Source: Natranaeroarchaeum sulfidigenes (GTDB lineage: Archaea > Halobacteriota > Halobacteria > Halobacteriales > Natronoarchaeaceae). Taken from it: 64,000 nucleotides of DNA. Made by a program: the position numbers and the translations under genes. This document shows, piece by piece, positions 25,672 to 34,969 of the stretch (positions are counted from its first letter, which is position 1; every line of letters starts with the position of its first letter). The stretch lies in assembly GCF_017094485.1 (NCBI RefSeq), contig NZ_CP064786.1:558001-622000 (forward strand), read 5' to 3'. The notes under the pieces are model-generated. The model was not told where the DNA came from. It saw only the letters and a list, made by a program, of their open reading frames with translations, and did not search any database.

Positions 25672-26940
25672 ATGCGCGCATACGATAAAATAGTGCCAGA
25701 AGAGTACGTTCGTCGAACAGCAATTACCCGCATCTCGGTCGACGACGAGCAACGGGAGTTGCTTGAAGAGACGATTACCGAGTGGAAGCGTGGCTGTCAG
25801 ATTGCCACAGATCTGGCCTGGGGCAAGTGTAGCAAAAAAAGCGACGTTCAGCCACTGGCCTACGATACTGTCCGCGGCGAGACTGATCTGGGTAGCCAAC
25901 ACGCGATTCTCGCCACTCACCAGTCCGCACAAGCGATTACTAGCTGTCTCGAACGGCAGTCGAACGGCAAGGTGGCTAGCAAGCCGACTTTCAGCGCTCC
26001 GACAGTAAAATACGATACGCGGACACTGACGCTATTCGACGACGATACCGTGTCCCTCACGACGATAGAAAGCCGTGTTCGATGTCCGCTGGCTCTCCCG
26101 AACGACGGCGATGGCTATCAGCGTCAGTATCTCGACTCGGAGGAGTGGGATGTTACCGAGAGTACACTTACTGTTCGGGACGGTGAGTTCTTCCTACATC
26201 TCGGATTTCGACGCGAAAAGACAGATACCGAACGAAATACCGCCGAGAACGGAACGGTTCTCGGGGTCGACCTCGGTATCGAAAACCTCGCCGTAACCAG
26301 TACGGCTTTCTTTTTCGATGGCCGGGAGCTGACCCACCGACTTCAGGAGTTCGAGACAGTCCGCACGGGGTTACAGCAAACCGGTACGCGGAGTGCTCGC
26401 CGGACGCTGGCACAGGCGAGTGGCCGTCAACTTCGATACGTTCGGGACATCTTGCACCGGGTGTCGAACGCGCTAATAGCCGAAGCACTCCGCTACGACT
26501 GTGATATCATTGTATTTGAGAACCTGACCGGCATTCGCGACCGGACATGTGGGGCCTGGGGACATCGTTGGGCGTTCCGGACCCTCTACGAACAGACCGA
26601 ATACAAAGCAGAGGTCGCCGGGCTCGCAGTACGACAGGTCGGGGCCGGGTATACATCACAGCGGTGCTCGGAGTGTGGGTTCGTCAGTGATGAGAATCGG
26701 CAGTCTCGGTGTCGATTTAATTGCCACAAGTGCGGAGCCGAAGCAAACACCGACTACAATGCAGCCAAAAATATCGGTATGCGGTACGTCCGTCGGGGCC
26801 AACAGTCGTCTCGGCGGACGGGCAACAGTCAACTTGCCCTGAAGTCCGGAACAGTGAACCCGAACGGCGGATTTTCCGCCTACCCAGATGGGTTCGAGGC
26901 CGAGTTCACGGATAAGCCCGAATCTCGACGAGCACAGTAG
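25672..26940 (+). mobile_element. tnpB: TnpB, RNA-guided nuclease-like protein (IS1341 type)
   Basis: A 422-residue TnpB of the IS200/IS605 family. The RuvC triad is complete: D200 in GVDLGIENLAV, E283 in IIVFENLTGI and D361 in ANTDYNAAKNI. A zinc ribbon (C332, C335, C351, C354) lies between the last two. No TnpA transposase is present, so it is an IS1341-type or stand-alone copy. The intact catalytic residues argue against decay. TnpB proteins act with a guide RNA made from the element's right end. The right end here is probably near GGGTAGTTGAT (26945-26955). Codon use and the AT-richer start differ from neighbours. Confidence 0.88.
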
Positions 26941-26961
26941 AGACGGGTAGTTGATATCCCT

Positions 26962-26974
26962 TCCCTCGCATTGA
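26962..26974 (+). repeat. Direct repeat, right copy of tRNA-Leu 3' end
   Basis: TCCCTCGCA-T-TGA, 22 bases after the tnpB stop codon. It matches 12 of 13 bases with the tRNA-Leu 3' end at 25465-25477, so the tRNA and this copy enclose about 1.5 kb. Confidence 0.5.
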
Positions 26975-27108
26975 TTTGGAGAGTGTACCCAAATGCCATA
27001 CTGAACGCCGACTGAACAGTGACTAATATCGACGGTGTGTTGGCCAAGCTCCACAGATATCGCAATCAGTACACTAATTTAACTGCGAAATATTAGCGTA
27101 AATACAAC

Positions 27109-27315
27109 ATGTCCGCCGGATGGTTCCACTCCAAGCCCTTCGCCACTCGACTCATCATCGTTGCGACCGTCTGTGATATCACTGGTGCCGCGCTCGGGTA
27201 CGCCTTCCACCCACAGCTCGGCGTCGATCCGATTATGGGGGTAGTCTACGGATTGGTCGCCGGGACGATCCCCCTGGGACTCTGGCTAACGATGCAGCCG
27301 GAAGTCAGGTCTTAG
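27109..27315 (+). CDS. Small membrane protein
   Basis: A 68-residue protein with two hydrophobic helices (about 12-32 and 42-62) joined by a short loop containing HPQLGVDPIMG. It is similar in style to small haloarchaeal membrane proteins of unknown function. A TATA-like AAATATTA sits upstream at about 27088-27095. It is the first gene after the TnpB region. I give no function. Confidence 0.65.
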   Translation: MSAGWFHSKPFATRLIIVATVCDITGAALGYAFHPQLGVDPIMGVVYGLVAGTIPLGLWLTMQPEVRS

Positions 27316-27339
27316 TACACGCAGGCCAAGTGGAGGGTA

Positions 27340-27786
27340 ATGAGCGAGGAGTCGGACCCGAGCGGTATCAGGTCGATCGCGGTGACGGCTGACGACGTGG
27401 TGACGGCAGCCGAGCGCACGCTTCGCAGCACCGATGAGGTCGTCCTGCGCGTGACGCCACCGTACGCGGGGCGGATGCGGGCGCGGATCCACCGGGTGCG
27501 TGAGGGAGAGTACAGCGTTACGGATGCGGAGTCCGACGACCCAGTGCCGGTCCACGTCGACCCCACGGAACTGATCGCGGAGCTACCGACGTATCCCGAG
27601 CCCGAAGAGACCGAAGACGATCTCCGGTCCGCATCGGAGCGCGAGTACACGCCCGAACGACACCGGGAGTACCACCAGCAAGTCGTCGAGGACTGGCGAG
27701 AAGCGGTGCGCGACCGGATCGTCGATGAAACGACGCTTGAGTGGGATGGAGGGCGCAAGCGGGTGGCGGTCAAACGGCTCGGCTGA
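27340..27786 (+). CDS. Conserved haloarchaeal protein of unknown function
   Basis: A 148-residue acidic soluble protein. It opens MSEESDPSGIRSIAVTADDV, has a beta-rich part (EVVLRVTPPYAGRMRARIHRV) and a charged helical C-terminal half with EREYTPERHREYHQQVVEDW. I recognise no enzyme motif. It lies 24 bases after the small membrane protein and ahead of the phosphatase gene, all on the same strand. Confidence 0.7.
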   Translation: MSEESDPSGIRSIAVTADDVVTAAERTLRSTDEVVLRVTPPYAGRMRARIHRVREGEYSVTDAESDDPVPVHVDPTELIAELPTYPEPEETEDDLRSASEREYTPERHREYHQQVVEDWREAVRDRIVDETTLEWDGGRKRVAVKRLG

Positions 27787-27833
27787 GCGACGGGACCGAC
27801 AGAGTGAGGGGCGTCCTCCCGGTAGCAGAGGAT

Positions 27834-28619
27834 ATGGGAAACGACGCAGGCGAACGTGCAGGGATCGCCGAACGTGCGGCCAGCGCGGGCGCTGATCGTG
27901 CCCTTGCGCTGTTCCGCGGAGAACTGGACGTCGAGACGAAGGCAAACCCGTCGGACGTCGTCACGGAGGCCGATCGAGACGCCCAGCGAGCGGTGTTCGA
28001 CGCGGTCCACAGTGGGTATCCCGACGATCCAATCGTCGGGGAGGAAGATGATGCACTGAAGGAGGTGCCCGAAGAGGGCCCGGCGTGGATCGTCGATCCG
28101 ATCGACGGGACGGCAAACTACGTGCGGGGGAACCCGATCTGGTGTACGAGCGTCGCAGCGGTCGTGGATCGTGAGGCCATCGCGGGCGCGACAATTCTGC
28201 CAGCACTTGGAGAGGCCTACGTCGCGGACGACTCGACGACACGGTTGAACGGCGATACGATCTCGGTGAGCGAGCGGAGCGATCCGGCCGCGGCACAGGT
28301 CTCGACGACGCTCTGGTGGGGGTTCATGGAGGGCGAGGATCACGTCGAGACGATCGGCCGACTCGGCCGACAGTTCGGCGACATCCGTCGCTTTGGGTCG
28401 GCCCAGGCGACGCTTGCGATGGTCGCGAGTGGAACGGTCGACGCCGCTGCCTCGCCCATCACGCCGAACTCGTGGGATTCGGTTACGGGCGTACAGTTGA
28501 TCAGAGCGGCTGGCGGCGTCGTGACGGACGTCCACGGCGAGCGCTGGGAGGTCGGCAGCGAGGGGCTGGTCGCGTCGAACGGCCACCTCCACGACGCTCT
28601 GTTGCGGGCGATGCAATAG
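27834..28619 (+). CDS. Inositol monophosphatase family protein
   Basis: A 261-residue magnesium-dependent phosphatase. The metal sites are VTEADRDAQ, VGEEDD and WIVDPIDGTANYVRG. The C-terminal motif is SWDSVTGVQLIRAAGG. The ATG at 27834 is preferred over an earlier in-frame start inside the previous gene. Archaeal members may act on inositol phosphate, fructose-1,6-bisphosphate or NADP, so the substrate stays open. A 560-codon frame on the other strand is a compositional shadow. Confidence 0.9.
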   Translation: MGNDAGERAGIAERAASAGADRALALFRGELDVETKANPSDVVTEADRDAQRAVFDAVHSGYPDDPIVGEEDDALKEVPEEGPAWIVDPIDGTANYVRGNPIWCTSVAAVVDREAIAGATILPALGEAYVADDSTTRLNGDTISVSERSDPAAAQVSTTLWWGFMEGEDHVETIGRLGRQFGDIRRFGSAQATLAMVASGTVDAAASPITPNSWDSVTGVQLIRAAGGVVTDVHGERWEVGSEGLVASNGHLHDALLRAMQ

Positions 28620-28658
28620 ACCGGAACCCTGAAAGTCCACCCGGACGCTGTATCGTGT

Positions 28659-29792
28659 ATGGAAGAGCTGTACGAACGGATCGACGAGCCGTTTCGGGCG
28701 TGGCTCGCTGCGCTGGTCGGCATCGTCAGCATCCTCGTTGTCGGCGCACTCGCGTTTCCGCGGCAGGTCTATGATGGGTTCATCTGGAAGTATTTCTGGG
28801 GACCCGTTGCGGCCGACGGGCAGGGGGCGACGTGTGCCGTCCGGGAGGGCGGTGAGACGACACTGTTGACGAGCACTACCGAGTGTGCTCAGGCAACGGG
28901 ATACGTCGCCGAGCCGGGCTATACGACGGTCTCGACCATCAGCTACGCACTGATCCTCATCTTCATGCTTGTCGGCGTCGTGCTGTTGCTTCACCGTCTC
29001 GAGATCGGCTACGATCCGGCGTTTTTCTTCGCGCTATTCCCCTTTGTCCTCTTCGGCGGGGCGCTAAGAACTGTCGAGGACGTCGGGATCACGCTCGGAC
29101 CGGAGGCCGCCGCGACCGTGCCGTATCCCTGGAGCGCCGCGCTGATCAGCCCCTTCATCTACTTCACCGTCTTTTTCCTGACACTCGCGGCACTGCTGGT
29201 GAGTATCGGACTCTCGGAACGTGGGCTCGTCGACCGGTTCCAGCCACCGCTTGCAGTCGCAGGCTCTGCCCTGCTTGCGATCACGCTCGCGTATCTCGGC
29301 TGGGTGATTCAGGTGTCCGACGCGATCACGTTCAACGTCTGGGTGCCGGTCATCACGCTCGTCGGCGCGACGATTCTCACCGCGGCAGCGTGGTGGGCGA
29401 CCGAACGCTTTGCCCCCAGTGTCAACGCCGGTACCGGACTCATGGGCGCGCTGGTTATCTGGGGTCATAACGTCGACGGCGTTGCGAACGTCCTCAGCCT
29501 CGACTGGAACCACGTGTTTGGCCTGCCGGACTACGGCCCCAAACACGTCGTCAACGGCTTCATCTACAACAATACCGGTACGGTCCAGCCCCAGTGGCTC
29601 ACCGACGCCATCGGGACCGCGTGGCCATTCATTTTCCTCAAGCTGGGCGCGGCAGTCTTCGTCGTCTGGATCTTCGACGACCGGATCTTCGAGGAGAGCC
29701 CGGCCTACGCGATGTTGCTGTTGATCACCGTTCTCGCAGTCGGTCTCGGTCCGGGCACCCGGGACTTCCTGCGGGCGACACTGGGGATCTGA
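28659..29792 (+). CDS. DUF63 family membrane protein
   Basis: A 377-residue polytopic protein with eight or more hydrophobic segments. Family landmarks are QVYDGFIWKYFWGPVAADGQ near residue 40, FGGALRTVEDVGI near 135 and MGALVIWGHNVDGVANVLSLD near 270. DUF63 is widespread in archaea and has no settled function. It stands alone, 39 bases after the phosphatase gene. Confidence 0.88.
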   Translation: MEELYERIDEPFRAWLAALVGIVSILVVGALAFPRQVYDGFIWKYFWGPVAADGQGATCAVREGGETTLLTSTTECAQATGYVAEPGYTTVSTISYALILIFMLVGVVLLLHRLEIGYDPAFFFALFPFVLFGGALRTVEDVGITLGPEAAATVPYPWSAALISPFIYFTVFFLTLAALLVSIGLSERGLVDRFQPPLAVAGSALLAITLAYLGWVIQVSDAITFNVWVPVITLVGATILTAAAWWATERFAPSVNAGTGLMGALVIWGHNVDGVANVLSLDWNHVFGLPDYGPKHVVNGFIYNNTGTVQPQWLTDAIGTAWPFIFLKLGAAVFVVWIFDDRIFEESPAYAMLLLITVLAVGLGPGTRDFLRATLGI

Positions 29793-29885
29793 GCGCCCGC
29801 TCGGGCCGGTCAGTAATCAGGCCGGTCGTTCGGACCGGACCCAAGCGTCCCAACAATTATTTGGTTGAAAAATGACACTTTTACT

Positions 29886-30362
29886 ATGTCCTCGTCCTTG
29901 CACACTCTCCAGCGATCATCGAGCGGGATACTCACTCGTGACGCGGTCCTTCTCGGGCTCGCGTGTGGCCTCCTCCACGCGCTCGTTGCGCTGTGGGCGT
30001 ACGCGTCGATCCGTCCGGGATCGTTCGGCGAGGTGTTCTCCCCTGAACAGGCCGCCGGTGCGCTCTTGCTTGCCGCTGCCTGTCTTGGCCTCGTCGTCCT
30101 CGGTGCGGTGCCAGCCGTCCTGCTGTATCGTCGCGGACTCGTCGCGCCCGTCGTAACGCTAATCGTTCTCTTTTCGTGGTCGTTCTATCGAAGCTGGCAG
30201 TCGTTTGCGGCCGCGAGCGAGGTCGGTGCGACACCCGGCGTGACGCTCCGGCCCGATTCGGTGTACGTCATGTTCTGGGTTCTCCCGCTGGCGATCGTAC
30301 TCGTCGTCGCGGTCGTCGAGCAGCTGCTCCGTGGCTCATCTCGACCGTCGGAGCACGTCTGA
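29886..30362 (+). CDS. Membrane protein of unknown function
   Basis: A 158-residue protein with four hydrophobic helices (about 18-38, 52-75, 82-102 and 128-148). The ATG at 29886 (MSSSLHTL) is supported by a TATA-like AATTATTT about 28 bases upstream, giving a leaderless message; an earlier in-frame ATG at 29865 would lie before that start. It converges with the next gene, overlapping by 27 bases. No family recognised. Confidence 0.65.
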   Translation: MSSSLHTLQRSSSGILTRDAVLLGLACGLLHALVALWAYASIRPGSFGEVFSPEQAAGALLLAAACLGLVVLGAVPAVLLYRRGLVAPVVTLIVLFSWSFYRSWQSFAAASEVGATPGVTLRPDSVYVMFWVLPLAIVLVVAVVEQLLRGSSRPSEHV

Positions 30363-31181
30363 GCCCGACCTGCGGGAGTACTCCGCGACGATGACGAACG
30401 CGAGCGCCCAGACGATGGCCGCGCTCCCCCACAGTACACCTGCCGAGCTGGACTGTGCCGGGAACGAGATGGACATGAGGCCGTAGTAGCCCATCGGTAC
30501 TGCGGCGAGCCACGAGGCGAGCCGCCAGCCCTCAAAGCCCAGTGCGGCGAACACACCGTACGCCAGCGGTGCCACGGCAAGGCCAACCATCATCACGTGG
30601 TGTCCCATGATGCCGTGTGAATCGAGCGTGCCGGTGCTGGCGCCCAGCTCTGTCGAGATGAACGCCAGCAGCGGAACGGCTGCGAGGGCGACCAGCCCCA
30701 GCAGCGCGGGACTGTAGGAGTCACCACGCCTGAACAGCCGTCGGCCCGCAGGGTGGGCGACCAGCGCGATACCCGTGAGGACGAAAAACGGGATCACCTC
30801 TTCGGGCCGGCCAACACCGTACCAGACGGTCCCCGCAGTAACGGAGGTGATGACGATGAATGCACCCCACATCGACGCCACTCGGGCTTTCGGCCGGTAC
30901 GCCTGTGCGAACAGACCAAGCAGGAATATCGTCACGACGGTCGCGATACCCATGATGTGAAGCCGATGGATACCGAGTTCGGCGGCTCCGGTAGCGGTCC
31001 AGCCGGTCGCAAGCGTGCTGAGTAGTTCCGGAAGGAACAGCACGGACAGGACGCCTGCTAGCACGAGCGAGAGATAAAAGATCCCGCTACGGACCGTCAT
31101 CAGTCCCGACCGTCGCTTGCGTGCGCCCACGTTATCGTGTGCCGATTCTATCAGGGTTCCATCACTGCTGGTTGTTCCCAT
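30336..31181 (-). CDS. Conserved haloarchaeal membrane protein
   Basis: A 281-residue protein with about seven or eight transmembrane helices after a 28-residue soluble N-terminus containing ARKRRSG. Conserved-looking His residues occur in LGIHRLHIMG and SHGIMGHHVMMVG, inside or near helices, which could bind heme or metal, but this is only a suggestion. It converges with the preceding gene, sharing 27 bases at the 3' ends. Function unknown. Confidence 0.7.
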   Translation of the reverse strand: MGTTSSDGTLIESAHDNVGARKRRSGLMTVRSGIFYLSLVLAGVLSVLFLPELLSTLATGWTATGAAELGIHRLHIMGIATVVTIFLLGLFAQAYRPKARVASMWGAFIVITSVTAGTVWYGVGRPEEVIPFFVLTGIALVAHPAGRRLFRRGDSYSPALLGLVALAAVPLLAFISTELGASTGTLDSHGIMGHHVMMVGLAVAPLAYGVFAALGFEGWRLASWLAAVPMGYYGLMSISFPAQSSSAGVLWGSAAIVWALAFVIVAEYSRRSGSDVLRRSR

Positions 31182-31294
31182 GATACAGTGGACTAGACGC
31201 TATGAACGGCAATAAACGAGTATTCAGCAAAATACGGAACGTCCGAGAAACAGTCCTGACAGGAATCGGGAAGATCGATGTGACGATCGGAACG

Positions 31295-33016
31295 TCAGGG
31301 ATACGGATGGAACCGACGGTCCAGCCGCGGCTCGAACCCGAGGTCGTCGGGGACCGTCCGTGCGCGCTCGCCGAAGAACGCCTCGCGGGTGAACAGCGGT
31401 TGTGCCTCGGGGACGACCGCACGAACGACCTCGAAGCCGATCGTCTCCAGATCCCGCGGCGTGAGCCTGACACCATAGGGGGACAGCCCTGCGTCGACGA
31501 CCCGCTCGACGAGCATATCGAGTTCCCCCTCGCCCTCGGGAACGTCGTCCGGCCCCACCGAATCAACCGGAATCGGGTCCCCTCGATCCACGAAGGTGGC
31601 TGCCTCCTCGGGGAACGAGGCGTATTCGCCGATCGCACCGCTTTCCTCGCTCGCGGTTTCTCGCCCCATCGACCGGAGCTCCATCCAGTTCTGGAGGGCT
31701 TCAGCCAGAGCGTCTCGGGCTGCGTCTGTGGGATCGAGAGCAGCTGCCGAGCCGACCGCAAACCGCGGCCACTCGCCATCCCGGTGGACGGCGACGGAAA
31801 TAACCGGGACGTCCACATCCTGTGTGACGAGCAGGGGCGTCACGGTGAGTTCCTCGCTTCGGGCGCGACGGGCCAGCGACTGGAACGCCTGGTCGTCGAC
31901 CGTCAGTGCGAGGGGTTCGAACGTCGAGTACCACGCGAGCATCGTCGCGTCACGCTCGATCACCTCGTATAACCCCGACAGCAGTGCGCCAACGGTCGAG
32001 GAACCAAGCCCGAGGCCGGTCGTGATGGCGGGACCGAGTTCACGGGTCGGCGGCGGGAAGTGTGCCTTCTCTGCGGGAACTGACACCGTCTCTCCCGTGT
32101 CGAGGTCCAGCCCGGAACGCCACGGGATCGGCCCGTCGAGCGTGGCGTCGGTGTCCTCCGGGAGCACGAACCGATCCGGTGTGATGGGGTTCTCGACGTC
32201 CGTTGGACGGGCCTGCTGGAACTCCTCGTCGCGGTAGATCGCCGCCCCGTAGCGTTCCAGCGCCTCCCCAAGCGCCTTCATGAATGCGGTGTTCCAGTCG
32301 GGATGGACGCCAGCAGCCTTCGCGGGCGCGTCGGCGTCACTGAAGGTACTGGTTCCACGAACGTTTGCGAGGTAGTACGGGGCCGGGAACGATTCGATCT
32401 CCCCGACCGACTCGACGATGCCGACCCGATCGTCGAGTGCCATCTCCGCGCGTTCGAGCGCCGCATCGACGGGGGACCGTTCGTACGCGAGATCGATTTC
32501 GGCGTCAGGGGAGGACCCACACTCACAGCCCGGTACTGGTAGGAACTGGCGTCGGTGGTGTGGGATCTCGATGACGCCACCCAGTACGGGCGAGTCTTCG
32601 CCGGAGAGCAACTGCACGAGTTCGTGACCGGCGACCGAGCCTGCGAGTCGGACCGCAGTCCGGTCAGCTGTAGGTTCGCTGTCAGGTGTCTCAGAATCTC
32701 GATCAGCGTCGACGCGCGTCCGAAGACAGCTATAACAGCCCGTCACAGGGGCGAATCCGGAGATGGCTGCATCGACGTCGCCGATCGGGCGACCGCCGAT
32801 CCCGCCGACCTCGATGGCAAGCCAGGGCGTTCTGCCCTCACGAGCGGCCCTGTTCGCCTGATCGAATACCGCTGCGCCAGCGAGGTCGGAAACGACAGCC
32901 AATTCGGCCGCTCCGATCGCGTCGGCGTCGGCCGTTTGCGTCGAAATCGATGCCTCGTGTAACGTCTCTGTGAGGGCGTCGATCGCGGGACCGTCGCCGA
33001 CGAGTGTAACGTCCAT
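31295..33016 (-). CDS. YcaO-domain protein with N-terminal Ocin-ThiF-like domain
   Basis: A 573-residue ATP-using backbone-modifying enzyme family member. The N-terminal part (about 1-180) begins VTLVGDGPAIDAL, like an E1/Ocin-ThiF partner domain, with four zinc-type Cys (CYSC at 94-97 and CEC at 164-166). The YcaO domain (about 200-573) has the ATP and magnesium Glu motifs KALGEALERYG (E251, E254) and LYEVIERDA (E351, E354). It ends HPYP rather than the PxPxP of azoline cyclodehydratases. YcaO enzymes make azolines, thioamides or amidines on peptides. No precursor peptide or TfuA partner is seen here. It follows tbsP after 40 bases. Confidence 0.88.
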   Translation of the reverse strand: MDVTLVGDGPAIDALTETLHEASISTQTADADAIGAAELAVVSDLAGAAVFDQANRAAREGRTPWLAIEVGGIGGRPIGDVDAAISGFAPVTGCYSCLRTRVDADRDSETPDSEPTADRTAVRLAGSVAGHELVQLLSGEDSPVLGGVIEIPHHRRQFLPVPGCECGSSPDAEIDLAYERSPVDAALERAEMALDDRVGIVESVGEIESFPAPYYLANVRGTSTFSDADAPAKAAGVHPDWNTAFMKALGEALERYGAAIYRDEEFQQARPTDVENPITPDRFVLPEDTDATLDGPIPWRSGLDLDTGETVSVPAEKAHFPPPTRELGPAITTGLGLGSSTVGALLSGLYEVIERDATMLAWYSTFEPLALTVDDQAFQSLARRARSEELTVTPLLVTQDVDVPVISVAVHRDGEWPRFAVGSAAALDPTDAARDALAEALQNWMELRSMGRETASEESGAIGEYASFPEEAATFVDRGDPIPVDSVGPDDVPEGEGELDMLVERVVDAGLSPYGVRLTPRDLETIGFEVVRAVVPEAQPLFTREAFFGERARTVPDDLGFEPRLDRRFHPYP

Positions 33017-33056
33017 ACCCCGAGCATCGGGCGGGGTGTCGAAAAAGCGTGGGGAT

Positions 33057-33875
33057 CTAGTTCAGGATCGACTGTGCGGTTGTAGCGAGTTGACCGTTGT
33101 CAGCGTCACGGAGTCGGTCGTCGCCGAACTTCAGGCGGAGACGCGGTCGACCGACATCGATCGGGACCTTTTCGGTGTCGATCAGGCCCATATCTTCGAG
33201 CTTCGTTTTCGTTCGGGAGAACGTCGCCTTTGACGCGATGCCTACGTCCTCGCCCCACTTGCTGATATCGTAGAGCAGAGCCTCGTTTTTCGCTGCGACG
33301 AGCAGGCTGATCGTCACCTCGTCGAGTCCGTCACCGTCGCCGCGGGCAGTTTCGAGAGAGTCGAGAATGTTCGAGAAGTCGGCCTCGGCGTCGGCGCTGA
33401 TCTCTTCGCTGAGGGTCTCGCGAACGCGCGAAATCGGCGGCGTTCGGAGGTTGAACTCGTTGGCTGCCTCCCACCGGCTCCGATACGTCTCGACTGTTCG
33501 GTCGACGAATGCATCGTCCTCGGAGACGAGTCCGGCGACCTCGTTACCCGTGTCGATTAGCGCGACGATGGACTCGTCTGTGATGACGAGGGAGTTCCGG
33601 GGCGGACTTTCGACCGTCCGGAGCGAGAGTATGCCCATCTCGACGAGATCGGCGGTGTTACTCGCGATGATGAAGTCGTCCATGACGTCTTTTAGCGTCC
33701 GCTCTTCGGCAAGAAGCTGGACAGAGGGGAGTTCTGCGTCAGCGTGGGTCGCCACATCGACGAACGTTTCGATCGTCCCCTTGGCCGGGTTTACGAGCAG
33801 TAACTCGTCGTCGGCGTCATCGATCATCTCGCGAAGAATTTCATCAAGCTGTGTGTCGAGTAAATTCGAAGTCAT
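33057..33875 (-). CDS. tbsP: Transcriptional regulator TbsP (DUF5821)
   Basis: A 272-residue haloarchaeal regulator. It opens MTSNLLDTQLDEILREMIDD; the middle portion looks like a sensing domain, and the C-terminal part (from about 190) holds a winged-helix region, ISKWGEDVGIASKATFSRTKTKLEDMGL. It matches my recollection of TbsP, which works with TrmB on glycolytic and gluconeogenic genes. It lies directly upstream of, and on the same strand as, the YcaO gene, so the two may be co-transcribed. A TATA-like element is expected near 33900. Confidence 0.75.
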   Translation of the reverse strand: MTSNLLDTQLDEILREMIDDADDELLLVNPAKGTIETFVDVATHADAELPSVQLLAEERTLKDVMDDFIIASNTADLVEMGILSLRTVESPPRNSLVITDESIVALIDTGNEVAGLVSEDDAFVDRTVETYRSRWEAANEFNLRTPPISRVRETLSEEISADAEADFSNILDSLETARGDGDGLDEVTISLLVAAKNEALLYDISKWGEDVGIASKATFSRTKTKLEDMGLIDTEKVPIDVGRPRLRLKFGDDRLRDADNGQLATTAQSILN

Positions 33876-34171
33876 ACCTATCTACAGAAGAAGACGGTGA
33901 GATACTTAATTTTATTGGCCGAAGCTGAGCCAAATCTTTCATTCATTTATATATCCTAAATATACATTATGGATTTGGGGAAATCTGGCCCTTGCTGGCG
34001 GCCGGGGAAACAGTAATATGACTTCGAACCAGTTGCTGTGAATGCAATGATTGTGAGCGACCCCACGTCTGCACCATCGGCTACCCTACAGTCCGATCCT
34101 GAACGCGGGTTTGCCGGTGGAAGCGCCTACACGGGACCGTAGCCGACGATAACACTCCGGTTCAGAGCACG
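33876..34171. other. Intergenic region upstream of tbsP
   Basis: The 296 bases contain the leftward tbsP promoter, an AT-rich block around 33935-33975 with TATATAT, and a plus-strand frame of 31 codons at 34047-34142 (starting MIVSDPTSAPSATLQ) that lacks promoter or family support. The function of this stretch is unclear. Confidence 0.5.
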
Positions 34172-34468
34172 CTACACGACGACTTCGCTTGAGTCGTTCT
34201 CGTCAGGTGAGCTGAGTCGCTCGACGATACTGTTGATAAGCACGACATCGCCCACCGACCGAACCCACCGATACGGGATCATGATGCCGCGTCCATCCCC
34301 GACGTGTCCCGAGAACAGCTCCATATTGAGCTGGTGCAGAGCAAGTCCGGTCACCTGTTGTTTGTCGAGATCGAGGCGGACGTCCTCGATCTCTCCCACG
34401 AACACCCCATTGTTCGAGTAGACTTCACGGCCGACCAGCGCAGTGATCTCCGCTGAGGAGTTTTCCAT
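34172..34468 (-). CDS. PRC-barrel domain protein
   Basis: A 98-residue protein that is essentially one PRC-barrel: ITALVGREVYSNNGVFVGEI, EDVRLDLDKQQVTGLAL, then MIPYRWVRSVGDVVLI. Such small barrels serve as protein-interaction modules. In haloarchaea some (CdpB family) act with SepF and FtsZ in division, and this one resembles that style, but I cannot assign it. The ATG at 34468 (MENSSAE) is preferred over one at 34492. Acidic tail at the C-terminus. Confidence 0.82.
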   Translation of the reverse strand: MENSSAEITALVGREVYSNNGVFVGEIEDVRLDLDKQQVTGLALHQLNMELFSGHVGDGRGIMIPYRWVRSVGDVVLINSIVERLSSPDENDSSEVVV

Positions 34469-34588
34469 ACCTGTCCATGAGTGGGGAATCACGTTAACTT
34501 TTCGTCAGACGTAACGAGCCGCTGGAAAATAGCGCAGCCTACTGTAGTTCGCCGAAACACCCAATGGTCCGAACGGTATATATCGAAT

Positions 34589-34933
34589 ATGAGTAGTCCG
34601 GAGGCCGGCTCCAATCGACCGACAGTACTTGAAAAGGGCAGTGAACTCGACGAGTTCGTGACCGAACACGACCTCGCCCTCGTCGAGTTCTACACCGAGG
34701 GCTGTTCTATCTGTCAGTCGATGGAGCCTATCCTCGGCAACGTCCACCGGAACGCCCCCGCGACGGTGGGAACGATCAACCCCCGCAACGATCCGCCGCT
34801 GATCGACGAGTACAACGTCAGGAGCGTCCCGCTGTTCGTTCTCTTCGTCGACGGCGAGCCAGTCGACCGACTCGCCGAGGGGTTCGTCGAAACCGAGCGG
34901 CTGGTCACACTGATCGAATCACACGCGACGTAG
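34589..34933 (+). CDS. Thioredoxin-family protein
   Basis: A 114-residue thioredoxin fold. The redox motif is CSIC (in YTEGCSICQSMEPIL), and the cis-Pro loop is VRSVPLFVLFVDGE. Both active Cys are present. The frame opens further upstream, but the ATG at 34589 begins the conserved part. A TATA-like GTATATATC at 34576-34583 lies too close to this ATG to be its promoter, so the transcription start is unclear. A cytosolic disulfide reductase role is likely. Confidence 0.85.
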   Translation: MSSPEAGSNRPTVLEKGSELDEFVTEHDLALVEFYTEGCSICQSMEPILGNVHRNAPATVGTINPRNDPPLIDEYNVRSVPLFVLFVDGEPVDRLAEGFVETERLVTLIESHAT

Positions 34934-34969
34934 CCGGGGACTTTTCCCGGCGCGGTGTGACGACCGTGC

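Noticed and set aside
27312..28994. 560-codon open frame on the minus strand
   Set aside because: It lies antisense to the 148-residue gene and the inositol-phosphatase gene, is rich in Arg, Asp and Cys without domain pattern, and reflects GC-rich codon positions on the real strand.
34047..34142. 31-codon plus-strand ORF between tbsP and the PRC-barrel gene
   Set aside because: It has no TATA box at the right distance, no Shine-Dalgarno and no Cys or typical precursor features, so I did not call it a gene or a YcaO substrate.
34576..34583. GTATATATC as promoter of the thioredoxin gene
   Set aside because: It lies only about ten bases before the ATG, so transcription from it would start inside the gene and after the only plausible start codon.
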